A stretch of DNA of 64,000 nucleotides, taken from contig OZ007570.1 in assembly GCA_963931925.1 (NCBI GenBank), positions 30,972,688-31,036,687 on the forward strand. Direction: 5' to 3'. This DNA is from Onchidella celtica (taxonomy: Eukaryota; Mollusca; Gastropoda; Systellommatophora; Onchidiidae). Within the stretch, counting starts at the first letter, position 1. Each line of letters begins with the position of its first letter. Under the pieces are notes generated by a model. It was not told where the DNA came from. It did not search any database and saw nothing but the letters and a program-made list of their open reading frames with translations. Shown here in pieces: positions 36,401 through 44,212 of the stretch. The position numbers were made by a program, and so were the translations under genes.

Positions 36401-38729
36401 CCTTAAATATACAGATCTTCGACATCTCATTTGGGATGAAGATCTTTGTTTCTTGGAGGCTTCAGCCCATAGCTCTTGGCCCCATGACTTTTCATTTGCA
36501 AACCACATGCAGTTCTCGTACAGTTGATTAAAACTGCGAAGGTAGGATGGACACCTTACTATGCGGCAAGTGCAACAGTTCGCGACCTTGATTCTTGTTT
36601 TTTCTAAATCCATTTTCTGAAAAATACAGATCTTTTGGTATATAGAAGAGGTTCAACAAAGCAGACTTTGACACTTGTTTAAAATGGGTTATTTTTTATA
36701 TCAAGCTATTTCACCCTTCCGATTTCTTGTAACTCATGATCAAAATAACTAAAGCCGCAAACGGTTTAGCGTCGAATTTCTCATTTGTGCAAAGAAGTGG
36801 AATTGGAGCAAACAAGAACCAAGGCCGCGACTTATTGATAATACCCTCACCCCCCGCCAGTACACCCTATGCACCCCAACATTCTCGTCACATCTTGCTG
36901 CACACAAGTGAAATTCCCCATGGCAATCATGACGTGCAAAGTGGTGTCTCAGGATTTACGGACGAGAGGAAATTTAACTTAATTAAAGAGCTAAATGATT
37001 AAACTGATCTACACACAACTTTAGCAGGCCTAAACTCGGGGAAATTTTTTCTCGCAGCCTTTGTTATGTTGGGGGATTTACGTCCGCATTTCAGCGCAAT
37101 AAAGTTCCATCAGAGAGGGCCCCCACAGGTCCTTAAAAGTTACAGTTAAGATCTTTTAAGAACTCTTTGCGACAAAATAGGAAAAAAAAAGTCTTTTAAA
37201 GCTAAGGACCTTTCAGACCGAGGCCAGGTTGGTCAATCGGATCGAAAATCGATAGCTGCAAGCCTTAAAATTAAGAGAAAAATAAATAAATAAAAAATAT
37301 CGAAACTTGCTGTACGGCAACATGGCAGACATTGTTAAGACATTCTGGTATTTTAACAGCTATTAAAGGACATTCGGACAAATTATCGATGCGTTCCATT
37401 AAATTAAAAAAAATATAAAAAATCTCGAAACTTGCTATGCCACAACATAACAAAGAAATTTATGACAATCTGGTATTTAAAGGAGTTTTAGGGACCTTTG
37501 GACACATTTTGAAAATTAAGGACTTTGCAAAGACCTTAATAATCAACTTTGAGAAAATGATCTATTTGTGAGAACCTTGATCAAAGAAGAAGGTTGGGCG
37601 ATTGTCAGGCCCGCGAAAAGTGAGGCTTCAAGAACACTGCGAGAAATCAGGTGAACTCCACAAGCAGGATTCGAATCTCCTACCTGGCCTGGGCAAAGCG
37701 CCGGCCATTTCAAGTGACAGACTTAACAATTAATAATGTAAACCTCTATTGATCTTCTTGTTGATTTTCTTTTCATGGGTTAAAACAACAACAAAAAATA
37801 ACAAACAAAAAATTTCCCTGAGAATACATTAGGAAACATTTCGTTTGTTCTAATAGAATTCAGAAACCCATTGAAGTCTTCTTTTCCTGGGATCTGGAAT
37901 CATTTCCAATATGCATTATTGAACATACATTACTTTTTCCCACTTTAGTAACGCTTTAATGTTGAAAGAATGGTTAGCATGAAACTATTAATGAACGTTT
38001 CATTTTCCACACATTTGTATCCAAAATGGCTTGCAACTATTCACTGAAGACGATCACAAGGCATAATGCACAATCTGGTGAAATTCCCTTCTCTAGAAAT
38101 AACAGTTCATCAAATGAATTTTACTCGGTATTACACTATGGGGTGACAGTTTGCGCCGTATGGTCAAAGTGGGTTTTGTTTAAACCGTGAAATTTGGGAA
38201 AAAAGCTTTTTAGAATTAGGATTAAGGCTAAGATTAAGAGGAGCCTTTAACTAATCGGCCACAACAGCAACAACAAAAATTAATTGGCGGAACGGCCACA
38301 ATGTGTTGTTCGGACATTCACCGCAAGTTGTTAACGAATTGAAATTTGAGTAGGCTATTTTGGTTACATGTCCCAAATAGAAAATAGACCCCGCCAAAAG
38401 CAAAGAAAGGAGATGCAGCTTGGAACTGGTTCCATCAGGGAGGGAAAACAAGTAGTTTCAGCCGGACCATTAGTTCGATTATGATATAATCATTATTTAC
38501 TAAGCATAGAAAGTACAAAAACACACTGTTATACGAACTTGAAAACGATAGAGACATTGCAATGCTGAGCTTAAAACAGGCAGCTGTAGCGTTCTATGAC
38601 ATCATTCTTATTAACAATGTAACAATTATTATATATTGCATAATGTACTACTTACATTTAGCTCCTCTCAGAACAAATCCATATCCTTCCGCGCTGCGGT
38701 GCAGTAATACAACTCTTGGATGCTGCTCT
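13407..38729 (-). CDS. SHANK: SHANK postsynaptic scaffold, C-terminal half (7 exons)
   Basis: Seven coding exons on the - strand join with consistent phases: 38729-38656, 31266-31130, 27045-26868, 19507-19415, 18938-18673, 17604-16152 and 15259-13407, about 4.05 kb encoding some 1350 residues. In order they encode a SHANK-type PDZ domain (three exons), a basic linker with the family's 'RSMT' segment, a long Ser/Pro-rich region and a C-terminal SAM domain. SHANK proteins scaffold excitatory postsynaptic densities: PDZ binds C-terminal ligands such as SAPAP/GKAP, PPxxF motifs bind Homer EVH1 domains, and SAM self-assembles. Several PPxxF matches are present in the last exon. The exon at 38729 starts mid-codon, so the N-terminal part (ankyrin repeats, SH3) lies upstream and was not found in the window. 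Family identity is very secure; vertebrate paralog assignment would be meaningless here. Confidence 0.95.
15260..16151 (-). other. SHANK intron between the two longest exons
   Basis: An 892-base intron with donor GTAAGT and acceptor TACAG. It contains only short A/T runs; no repeat or frame of interest was recognised. Confidence 0.85.
16152..17604 (-). CDS. SHANK: SHANK large Ser/Pro-rich exon
   Basis: A 1453-base exon follows a TTTTCAG acceptor and begins TMERSKSTPDILSAVDHS. The donor is GTAAGT after 16152. It encodes about 484 residues of mostly disordered Ser/Pro-rich sequence with recognisable SHANK features: 'RSKSTPDILSA' near the start, a conserved-looking block around ATVLVTAGIRPDKVDV followed by an acidic DYDDSDDE stretch (about 16890-17000), many basophilic-kinase-like RRSS/SSRRSS sites, and a poly-proline run (PPPPPPGPPPPPAPPLP) near 16340-16420. 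A second 'TEDILAAVAERRNRLE' helix lies near the end. Proline-rich stretches here are candidate SH3 or EVH1 ligands. Confidence 0.92.
17605..18672 (-). other. SHANK intron
   Basis: A 1068-base AT-rich intron bounded by GTAAAC and TTTTCAG. No repeat family or internal exon was recognised. Confidence 0.8.
18673..18938 (-). CDS. SHANK: SHANK linker exon
   Basis: A 266-base exon (acceptor CGACAG, donor GTAAAC) that completes a Glu codon and reads KLDAAIAEFEGQEVLRRHSL, then a Ser/Pro segment and SSRDYMSPAEARIKKYHKKS. It lies between the PDZ region and the long disordered exons. Phases match both neighbours exactly (2 bases in, codon-complete out). Confidence 0.9.
19415..19507 (-). CDS. SHANK: SHANK post-PDZ linker exon
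   Basis: A 93-base exon with acceptor TTTACAG and donor GTGAGT. With the split Ala codon it reads AAPLPPQRDPRTSLSYSKAS followed by SRSMTEGLAEI. This corresponds to the APPPPKR...RSKSMT..LEEL segment that follows the PDZ domain in vertebrate SHANKs. Confidence 0.9.
20050..20110 (+). mobile_element. Possible hAT-element terminus (relic)
   Basis: The stretch 'ggataacctacggctcgcga' followed by 'cccggatccggcccgcc' resembles the GC-rich terminal regions of animal hAT elements. Only one end was seen, with no target duplication. Confidence 0.25.
20270..20501. repeat. 116-bp tandem duplication
   Basis: Two adjacent 116-base copies start at 20270 and 20386. They differ at only one position noticed by eye (caaatgac versus caaattac). 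Each copy contains a short palindrome-like stretch, 'gacatgtatgtc'. Confidence 0.9.
20776..20835. repeat. Dispersed repeat motif shared with 33561-33615
   Basis: The block 'ggcgcaaagtggccgtta', then 'tgtgccga' and 'gcgtc', followed by 'aaac', occurs here and at 33561-33615. It resembles the conserved 3' tails of invertebrate SINE or LINE families. The full element boundaries are not visible. Confidence 0.5.
21845..23106 (-). pseudogene. 5'-truncated non-LTR retrotransposon, reverse transcriptase C-terminal part
   Basis: An open frame on the - strand runs from at least 23106 to a stop at 21845, with no in-frame stop across more than 400 residues. It holds the second half of a LINE reverse transcriptase: 'SGVKQGCVLAPTLFGIYFAA', the catalytic 'FADDAAIVAH' box, the thumb with 'KFCYLGSTISGSTDI', and a downstream region with 'LLYGSETWTTYSKHERSLNS' and 'RLRWLGHLHRMEND'. 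The C-terminus has a CNHCH...H....C zinc-finger-like motif. The endonuclease and RT fingers are absent, consistent with the 5' truncation typical of LINE insertion. Any methionine start within it is arbitrary. It lies in a SHANK intron in the gene's own orientation. The clade was not determined. Confidence 0.88.
23425..23850 (+). mobile_element. tRNA-derived SINE with microsatellite tail
   Basis: The head has an A-box-like 'tctagaggcaaggtgctcgc' and a B box GGTTCAAAACC (about 23465). The body contains 'cacgttaaagataccttggc' (about 23620) and 'agttgtaactgggtgcaatg' (about 23770). The end is the tail 'caatttcccaaatgggatta' (about 23800) followed by a (CAAATA)n microsatellite. This three-part layout is that of a SINE with a LINE-like 3' tail. 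A poly-C/poly-A tract at 23700-23720 interrupts the body. A second copy, on the other strand, lies at 57100-57204. Confidence 0.75.
24240..24316. repeat. Homopolymer G and C runs
   Basis: A run of at least ten G at about 24240 is followed by C runs at about 24295-24312. The two could pair or form a hairpin. They sit about 100 bases from the assembly gap and may explain it. Confidence 0.7.
24408..24607. other. Assembly gap (200 N)
   Basis: Exactly 200 undetermined bases, probably a placeholder length. A (CAA)n microsatellite follows at 24608. Frames called across it are meaningless. Confidence 1.
24714..26095 (+). mobile_element. Solo LTR of the Gmr1-type element
   Basis: This 1382-base sequence starts TGTAACAG and ends ACATCACA. 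It matches the 5' LTR of the full element at 57205-58586 over its whole length, with the same length and only scattered substitutions. It is flanked by the perfect 5-bp target duplication CACCA (24709-24713 and 26096-26100). No internal region is present, so it arose by LTR-LTR recombination. It lies antisense inside a SHANK intron and retains the TATAAAT box (25033-25039) and a GGTAAGT splice-donor-like site near 25228. Confidence 0.95.
26182..26222. repeat. Perfect 18-bp inverted repeat (hairpin or cruciform)
   Basis: GTTTGTGACATTATGTAC (26182-26199) is followed by the five-base spacer GTGCA and then its exact reverse complement (26205-26222). It lies about 85 bases past the solo LTR. Its origin is unknown; it could be a fold-back element or a structured RNA site. 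Confidence 0.9.
26868..27045 (-). CDS. SHANK: SHANK exon: second half of PDZ domain
   Basis: A 178-base exon with acceptor TTTCCAG and donor GTGAGT. It reads INGENVVRASHEHVVHLIRS, then LTLKVVTV, which is the C-terminal half of a PDZ fold including the alpha-B helix. The helix starts with His (SHEHVV), which marks class I PDZ ligand binding (x-S/T-x-hydrophobic C-termini). After the fold it continues ADWFSHSESGAMTLPTRKKQ. Incoming phase 0 and outgoing phase 1 match the neighbours. Confidence 0.93.
27172..27412. repeat. (GA)n / purine microsatellite
   Basis: About 240 bases of almost uninterrupted purine on the + strand, ending in a pure (GA)n of about 45 bases. On the SHANK transcript this reads as (CU)n. 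Confidence 0.95.
28938..29080. repeat. Imperfect tandem repeat, unit about 46 bp, three copies
   Basis: Three successive units share 'ccaagaaagta', then 'gcattca' and 'gaaagtgttactg' (units near 28940, 28984 and 29031). Divergence of about 15-20 percent suggests an old array. Confidence 0.7.
30393..30690. repeat. Imperfect tandem repeat, unit about 98 bp, three copies
   Basis: The block 'cgcgcgcatccatccgatct', 'acaatgtgcc', 'cacaaactgcgaaatg' and 'aaaattaa' recurs from about 30408, 30506 and 30606. The third unit is the most degraded. Confidence 0.7.
31130..31266 (-). CDS. SHANK: SHANK exon: middle of PDZ domain
   Basis: A 137-base exon with acceptor CCAACAG and donor GTTAGT. It completes a Ser codon and reads KLPTGGGFNDFTPTAEYPAL, then QYLDSVDPGSQADRAGLKGG and DFILE. 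The 'F.PT...PALQYL.SVD.G..A.RAGL..GDF..E' pattern is diagnostic of the SHANK PDZ, whose beta2-beta3 loop is unusually long. Confidence 0.93.
32471..32725. mobile_element. hAT (Charlie-like) MITE
   Basis: A 255-bp element begins CAGTGTTTCTCTATATGGGG and ends TTTAGCAACACTG, imperfect inverted termini of CAGTGTTnCT type. It is flanked by TTCTAGAA (32463-32470) and TCCTAGAG (32726-32733), an imperfect 8-bp target duplication close to the nTCTAGAn preference of Charlie-type hAT elements. The element is non-coding. Confidence 0.65.
33018..33169. mobile_element. Short hAT MITE, copy 1
   Basis: A 152-bp element with termini CAGTGGCGGACC and GGATCTGCC-type inverse (ATCCGCCACTG). It is flanked by GTGGTAAC (33010-33017) and GTGGCAAC (33170-33177), an 8-bp target duplication with one mismatch. 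Its interior resembles 35201-35352, including 'ctgaagcttgaac' and 'attagtttcatag'. Confidence 0.75.
33561..33615. repeat. Dispersed repeat motif shared with 20776-20835
   Basis: Second occurrence of 'ggcgcaaagtggccgtta', 'tgtgccga' and 'gcgtc', followed by 'ctcaaaac'. It is probably the 3' tail of an unidentified SINE or LINE. Confidence 0.5.
34650..34730 (-). mobile_element. Possible tRNA-like SINE head
   Basis: The reverse strand reads 'aacgctagcgtggaaagcgg' and then 'gaggctcgaagaccagtggg', approximating A and B boxes of a tRNA-derived SINE. The B box is imperfect and no ends are defined. Confidence 0.3.
35201..35352. mobile_element. Short hAT MITE, copy 2
   Basis: It has the same length (152 bp) and the same CAGTGGCGGACC...CTGCCACTG termini as 33018-33169. 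Internal blocks are shared, with substitutions and compensating indels. The flanking 8-mers no longer match, so this copy looks older or rearranged at one end. Confidence 0.68.
36579..36834. repeat. Dispersed repeat, copy shared with 6836-7086
   Basis: Same orientation and order of shared blocks as the copy in the intergenic region ('ccattttctg', 'actttgacacttgtttaaa', 'gtcgaatttctca', 'aacaagaac'). The family is unknown. Confidence 0.65.
37295..37510. repeat. Diverged two-copy tandem repeat, period about 123 bp
   Basis: Copies beginning 'atcgaaacttgctgtacggc' (about 37299) and 'ctcgaaacttgctatgccac' (about 37423) both continue with 'tctggtatt', 'tta' and 'ggac'. They also share the preceding A/T-rich 'aaataaaaaat' stretch. 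Confidence 0.6.
37620..37725 (-). mobile_element. Possible tRNA-derived SINE fragment
   Basis: On the - strand 'tggccggcgctttgcccagg' is followed by 'gagattcgaatcctgc', a near-consensus B box (GATTCGAATCC). The body and tail cannot be delimited. Confidence 0.35.
38656..38729 (-). CDS. SHANK: SHANK exon: start of PDZ domain (first visible exon)
   Basis: A 74-base exon with acceptor CTTTTCAG and donor GTAAGT. It reads EQHPRVVLLHRSAEGYGFVL followed by RGAK. GYGF is the carboxylate-binding loop (GLGF equivalent) and GFVLRGAK is nearly invariant in SHANK PDZ domains. It starts in phase 1, so at least one coding exon lies upstream. Confidence 0.93.
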
Positions 38730-38928
38730 CTGAAAAGAAGGAAACAAGAATTCTCGTAAGTTGAAGCAATTTACATGGACAGTGACTATGTGAATGAAAC
38801 CTAGATCTGTATGTCACCAATCAACAGTCCAAAACGAAGTAGTTTTTGGGTACAGAACAAAAAGACACGAGAAGTGACACTGAGACAATACATTCACCGA
38901 TCAAGACTATAGATAGGAATGGCAGAAG

Positions 38929-38994
38929 TCATTTGCCATCAATGGTCTCGTCATTTGCCATCAATGGTCTCGTCATTTGCCATCAATGGTCTCG
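38929..38994. repeat. 22-bp unit repeated three times
   Basis: TCATTTGCCATCAATGGTCT plus CG occurs three times head to tail without a visible mismatch. It begins about 200 bases upstream of the first visible SHANK exon. Confidence 0.95.
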
Positions 38995-40282
38995 CCAAAC
39001 GTGCACTTCAAAATGATGTGGTTCAAACTTTTCAGTGGAGAGTGCGTAAGTTTATGAATGGACTTGTTTTCGTAAGTCTTTGAAATCATCCCGCAAACCA
39101 GATAATTGCCACTGTATAATTAGATTCGTGTCGTGTCCTATGTATGAAACAGTTTGGTTCATAAAAAAACTAAAAAACAACAACTTGGAAATGAGGTCGC
39201 CACAATTTGTGCCCCACATCCTTTTTCTTTCCCAAGTATCATCATTTTGCGTAATGTTATTTTGGACCCATGGCTACTGTGCTTGCAATTTGCATTAAAT
39301 TAAGAAAAAAAAAGTAGCCTTCTACAAAAAGTAGTCATTCCGTGATCTGATCGATCCGTTGTTGCTGTGTGTTTTTCTTGAAGCTGTTTACTTCACTACC
39401 TGAAGACGTCGTGATGAACTATTACAATGTTCGACAAACACATCTCTCCTCTCGTTGACAATCAAATATTTTGACAAAACAGTATCAATAATGAACTTCC
39501 CCAGACGGTCAAACAGAATAAAAATTTATGCCATTTTTTTTACTGTGCATTGTACGCAACTTCATGTTCATGTCGAACATCACGTCATTTTTACAGCTAA
39601 CCTTTGATAGTTGAGAGAGTTTGCAGGACATGACAAAACCAAATCGAACTGGTGAGAATGAATTGTAATTTTCCACAGTGAAAAGCGCTTCGGGTCTTTC
39701 CGTTCGAGGAAAACAAAAACGTCTAAAAGACTCACAGGATCACTGCTATCCGCTGAAACATCAAGACCAAGTAGAAGTAACACGGAATAAGTTAGCTTGA
39801 ATTCCAGTACCGATGTCCACACCAATTGCATTCCAAAACACAGTCAATCCTAAAAGCAAAGGAACTTAACAGCAAGCGGTCACTTCGATCTCATTACTCG
39901 GTTATTTTCTACAAAGTGTGACGATCTAGTCATGAAATGACCACACCATGGCCAAGCCAAAACTTGTTTGTCGAAACTGCGTAACTAGTGATGTAGGAGG
40001 TAAAATCGTGTTAAAAGATAGAGTAGGGCCACCCTCCCCCCTTCCCTCTCCCCCAGCACCTGCCTGTGTCAACAGCTGATCGTTAAGGTATGAGCTCTGG
40101 GGATCCGGAGACGTGACTGTGGACTGCAAGTGTGAGCTAATCACGAGTGGGTCATCTGTCTGCACGCTTCCCAGCTCTACGATACCTCATTCCAAAATTT
40201 AAAATTTCAAAAGCGTGAGGGTCAATACTGTTTGTCTATGTTTAAAGCTGGGTTCTGGTACAGGGCCTGGGAGAAAAACGAT

Positions 40283-40418
40283 ATTCATTCATTCATTCAT
40301 TCATTCATTCACTCATTCATTCATTCATTCATTCATTCATTCATTCATTCATTCATTCATTTATTTATTTATTTATTTATTTACTTATTTATTATTTCTT
40401 TATTTCTTTATTTACTTT
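40283..40418. repeat. (ATTC)n then (ATTT)n microsatellite
   Basis: About 75 bases of ATTC repeats pass into ATTT repeats with a few interruptions. Confidence 0.95.
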
Positions 40419-43400
40419 TTGAACTTCCAATAGTAAAATATTTTCCTCCCTAGAATTCAGGAGCGGGTCTAACTCTTACTGGACTTCAGTTCTGAACATT
40501 ATTCTGTTAAATATGTGTGCATTGTGTGTGAACGCCGGTCAGAGGAAGCTTTGGGAAAGATGAAAGTATTTAAGATAACAATAAATCACTCATTTCAAAA
40601 CGTCACTTCAGTGGGTACTAGTGGAAGTTGTCTTTTGGGGGGGGGGGGGGTAAAATCATCTGAATTACCCACAAACCAAACTACAACATTGTTTCAAAAG
40701 CCAAGATTTCAGGTGCGCATCAACTGCTTCACCCTCTTTTAGAACTAATGAGTGTATAATTTTATTATAGAAAAGGTCCGAAGCACTGATGGCTGGTTAG
40801 GTTTCACCCCAAATAACGTAACTATCATACTTTTTGACGGAAACAGTTGAGCCGGGAAAACTATCACGCCTTGGAGGGAGAAAAAAAAGTTGGACAGATC
40901 TTTTCCGGGACGAACAAGTCAGTGATTGGACATAGTAAGTGCCAAGGACAGAAACTGGGATGCAGGGGCCATAACTGTGCCCTCCTCTCCCCCACAATAA
41001 TGCCATGTAAATGGGAATTCCTCCTTTTGTTTTGACGGAGGCATGTTTTCCTTCCTTTTTTTTTTTTTTTCCCGTTTTTCTCTCACCCTCTGCACCTCAA
41101 TCAACAAGCACTTCCACGACTACGGAAAGGATGACTCCGGGCCTCTGGACCTGTCTCAGGTGTCACATTGGACTCGCTACAAACCCAAAAACATGGAAGT
41201 TCAGAACAGGTGAGAAAAAGAAGGAACCCTTGCCTCCTCCCGCTCTTCTTCCACCCACCACGGAAGCTCGTCAGCTCCCCACGGAGACAATTCGGCAAAA
41301 TTACAGGCGCAATTACAGAGAGTAGAGCGTGAAAATCTGCCCGTCTCTTTCTTTCTCATCGGGTGGAGCAGCTGGCAGTCAAACCCGTATTTCCTCTATT
41401 CCAATGAAGACAATCTCCGATAAGAAGCTCAAACTTCAAATTCATGCACTCTAATCATACTGGAAGTCTCGCCACTGACCTTTCTTCTCCATGCCGTGTT
41501 TTGGCAAGGGATTACTAGTGCTATACCACTTACGCCAGTAGAAGACCTGTCGGGATCTTTGTTCCTCGAGGGTTTCAGCATAACGCTGTTGACCCTATTA
41601 CCAGTGTAAGGAAACTAAAATAATGTGTGATTTGTGGGCGGAAACGAAAGAACCAGTGTGAGCGCATAATTCGATTAGTATATTGTGCAAACTCTCGGCT
41701 AAGACTCAGTGTCTCTGGCAAAAACCATTCCGCTGGAATCCAAGACCTCAGCTTAACTAGTGTTCTGTAGTGAAAACTATTATGCACGATTTGCATTATG
41801 TTTACTTTGAAAATTATAAAGCCTTCAAGAAGGATTAAGTGCACGTCACGTCTGTTAATACCTCTGCTTGCCCCTCCCCTCCACTTCAGACATCTGCTGT
41901 CGTGTCTGTCAGTCTTCATTTAGGATTCAGGAGGGGGGGGGGGGATATGTTGCAAAAGTATGTGAAACAAAATTTAGCAGCAATATGGCACCCAGAGATA
42001 ATCCTTTCATATCTTATATAATATTAAGGAAGCAACTGAAACAATTGACTGTACTAGCCGAAGTGATGTAGAAACCGCATGCCTTGCCTGTGTCAGAGTC
42101 TCCACAAGTGGAATTTTCCAGACAATGGATACTGTCCTGGTTGTTATGATAGCAATCACGGCAACGATTGCTGGAATTTTAACATTTGGGCTGAATCAAC
42201 AAGGAGTGCAGTGTGAAGCTTGGGGCAGTATCATGGTGACTGTCCACTCTAGCCCAGGCGACATAACAAACGGGCATCTTGGACACTCTCGTCAACTGGC
42301 GAGGACAACATGCCAAACATCTCAGCAAATGAAAGATAAACTCTCCGTTAGCTGGAGCCCGTACGGTGAAACAGTAAAGGTAACGTTGCGACTTCTGAAA
42401 TTGCGCAGGTTGGGCAGTGGGCGCAGGTTGGGCAGTGGGCACAGTTTTGTCTTCACTTGGCAAAGGTGTTACTTTTTTGCAAATCATACTTTGGATACTT
42501 AGTGACAATGACGCAGATCTCCACCTGATGAACCAGTGACGTCAAATAACTTAATATCCTAAAATGACCACAGTGGAACAACGAAACAATCTGTTATCAG
42601 ATGGAACCGAATGGTTTTCTGAGTCCACTTGGATGAATTCAGATGGAATCTGCCTTCAGCCAACGGCCAATATAAACGGACCATTTAAAGATGCAATGCA
42701 TATGTTAAGTGTTTTCTTTCTTTAACACTTATACAAACAGGGTCTTGTGTTGTTATTATAGGTTATATGGCAACCAAAACTATTAACAAAGCTGAGATGA
42801 CAGTATTTCATACAATTAAATCTCTAATTCTGTCAAGGACATTCAAAACCCAATGCTATGTTTGAGGTAAACCGGCAGAGAGCTACACAGTACAGATAAA
42901 GACGGCCATACCATGGCTGAGAAACACAACAGATTTTATGGCTTTGGACAGAAACACATTGGGGGTGGGGAAGAAATCCCGCTGTTTAGAACAGCTGAGC
43001 AAAACACCTATGTATGAGATGGTCTCTGGACCAAATGCTTATTTACAAGCTAGATTTTTTTTTTCAGTAAACAACATTAGCAACAACAAAAGTATGAGCT
43101 TGTACAGGACGCCATTTCAGCACAAACACCCCCCCTCCCCCCTCCTCACCTGACGTGGAACGTATCAACGGCCAGCGGCGGTGTAAGTCAACAAATGTGT
43201 GTCCCCTCCTCTGCCTGCCCGAGATGGCAAGCGTTGATTAGTAACAAAATAAGAAAACAGGCCGCTTGCCTGGCCGTCCCTCTAATCAGCTGTCCCCATC
43301 TCCGTGCTGTTTGACCGTTCCGTGTCTTCCCCCCCTCCCCCCCCCCAACCCCCTTCACACACACCTTGTCAACTCCTGAGCCTAAAGCTTGTGAAGGGAA

Positions 43401-44094
43401 CAGAAATACCTTTAGAGGTTGACCTGGAGATTCTTACCAGGGTTGTGGCCCCAAGCCAGCCCACTCTCTAAAGTCTGGTTTTAATGCCCGATTTTCACTA
43501 TTGATCATCTAAAAGTTCCAAGGTCCACGCTTCTTTTGAACAACAAACAAACAACGGGGAGGGGTGCTGACAGAAAAATGAAAATCTCCCGAACCTTTTG
43601 ATGTAAGGCGTCACCGTCAACTACAACAAACACACATACATGTACACAGGCCCATTTCATGTGAGATACATATTGGAGAACATGCAAAACAGTGTTTACT
43701 AATAATAGTAATACATTCTCTTTCAAATGATTATGATTCCACACAATAATCCAGTAGGTCAAAAACCAAGAGCTGCCAGTGATTTGTGGCCAACCCTTTC
43801 ACGTGTGTCTGAGTGGCATGGCCATTTACAGCCTACCTGACCCAGTGATCCCTCCAAAGCGCTGACATTGTCCCGGGTATACAATCATGAAATATTATTT
43901 AGGGGACCATAAATTTATTTATTTCTTCTCCTAAATGGACAGAGTAGATGGGGAAAGCCGAAAAAGCATAAAAGCCATTTCAGTTTCCTAGTGTTACTGT
44001 CAGAAAGAGGTACATCCCCAAGACTCTTCCCCGGCCAACCACCAAAGAGGCAGAGATAGAAAAGAAAAGGTTGATAGAGGACAATTATATTAAA

Positions 44095-44148
44095 TAGGGA
44101 GGGAGAGAGAGAGAGAGGGGGAAAGAGAGGGAGAGGGAGAGAAAGAGG

Positions 44149-44205
<57 letters not shown>

Positions 44206-44212
44206 GGGGCGA
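44095..44212. repeat. (GA)n microsatellite
   Basis: Purine-only stretch, the last 45 or so bases pure GA. Confidence 0.95.

Larger units (their letters stand above)
31267..38655 (-). other. SHANK intron within the PDZ domain
   Basis: A 7.4-kb intron. It holds three hAT-type MITEs (32471-32725, 33018-33169 and 35201-35352), a repeat shared with 20776-20835, possible tRNA-like SINE pieces (about 34650-34730 and 37620-37725), a dispersed repeat (36579-36834) and a two-copy diverged repeat of about 123 bp (37295-37510). Poly-G runs lie near 31543-31557. No other exon was recognised. Confidence 0.8.

Noticed and set aside
39580-39831. 83-codon - strand frame with signal-peptide-like start just upstream of SHANK's visible exons
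   Set aside because: It could be imagined as an alternative first exon, but no donor in a fitting phase was established and SHANK proteins have no signal peptide.
42125-42502. 125-codon + strand frame with an N-terminal hydrophobic stretch
   Set aside because: The hydrophobic start resembles a signal anchor, but the rest has no family resemblance and includes an 18-bp tandem duplication that looks non-coding.
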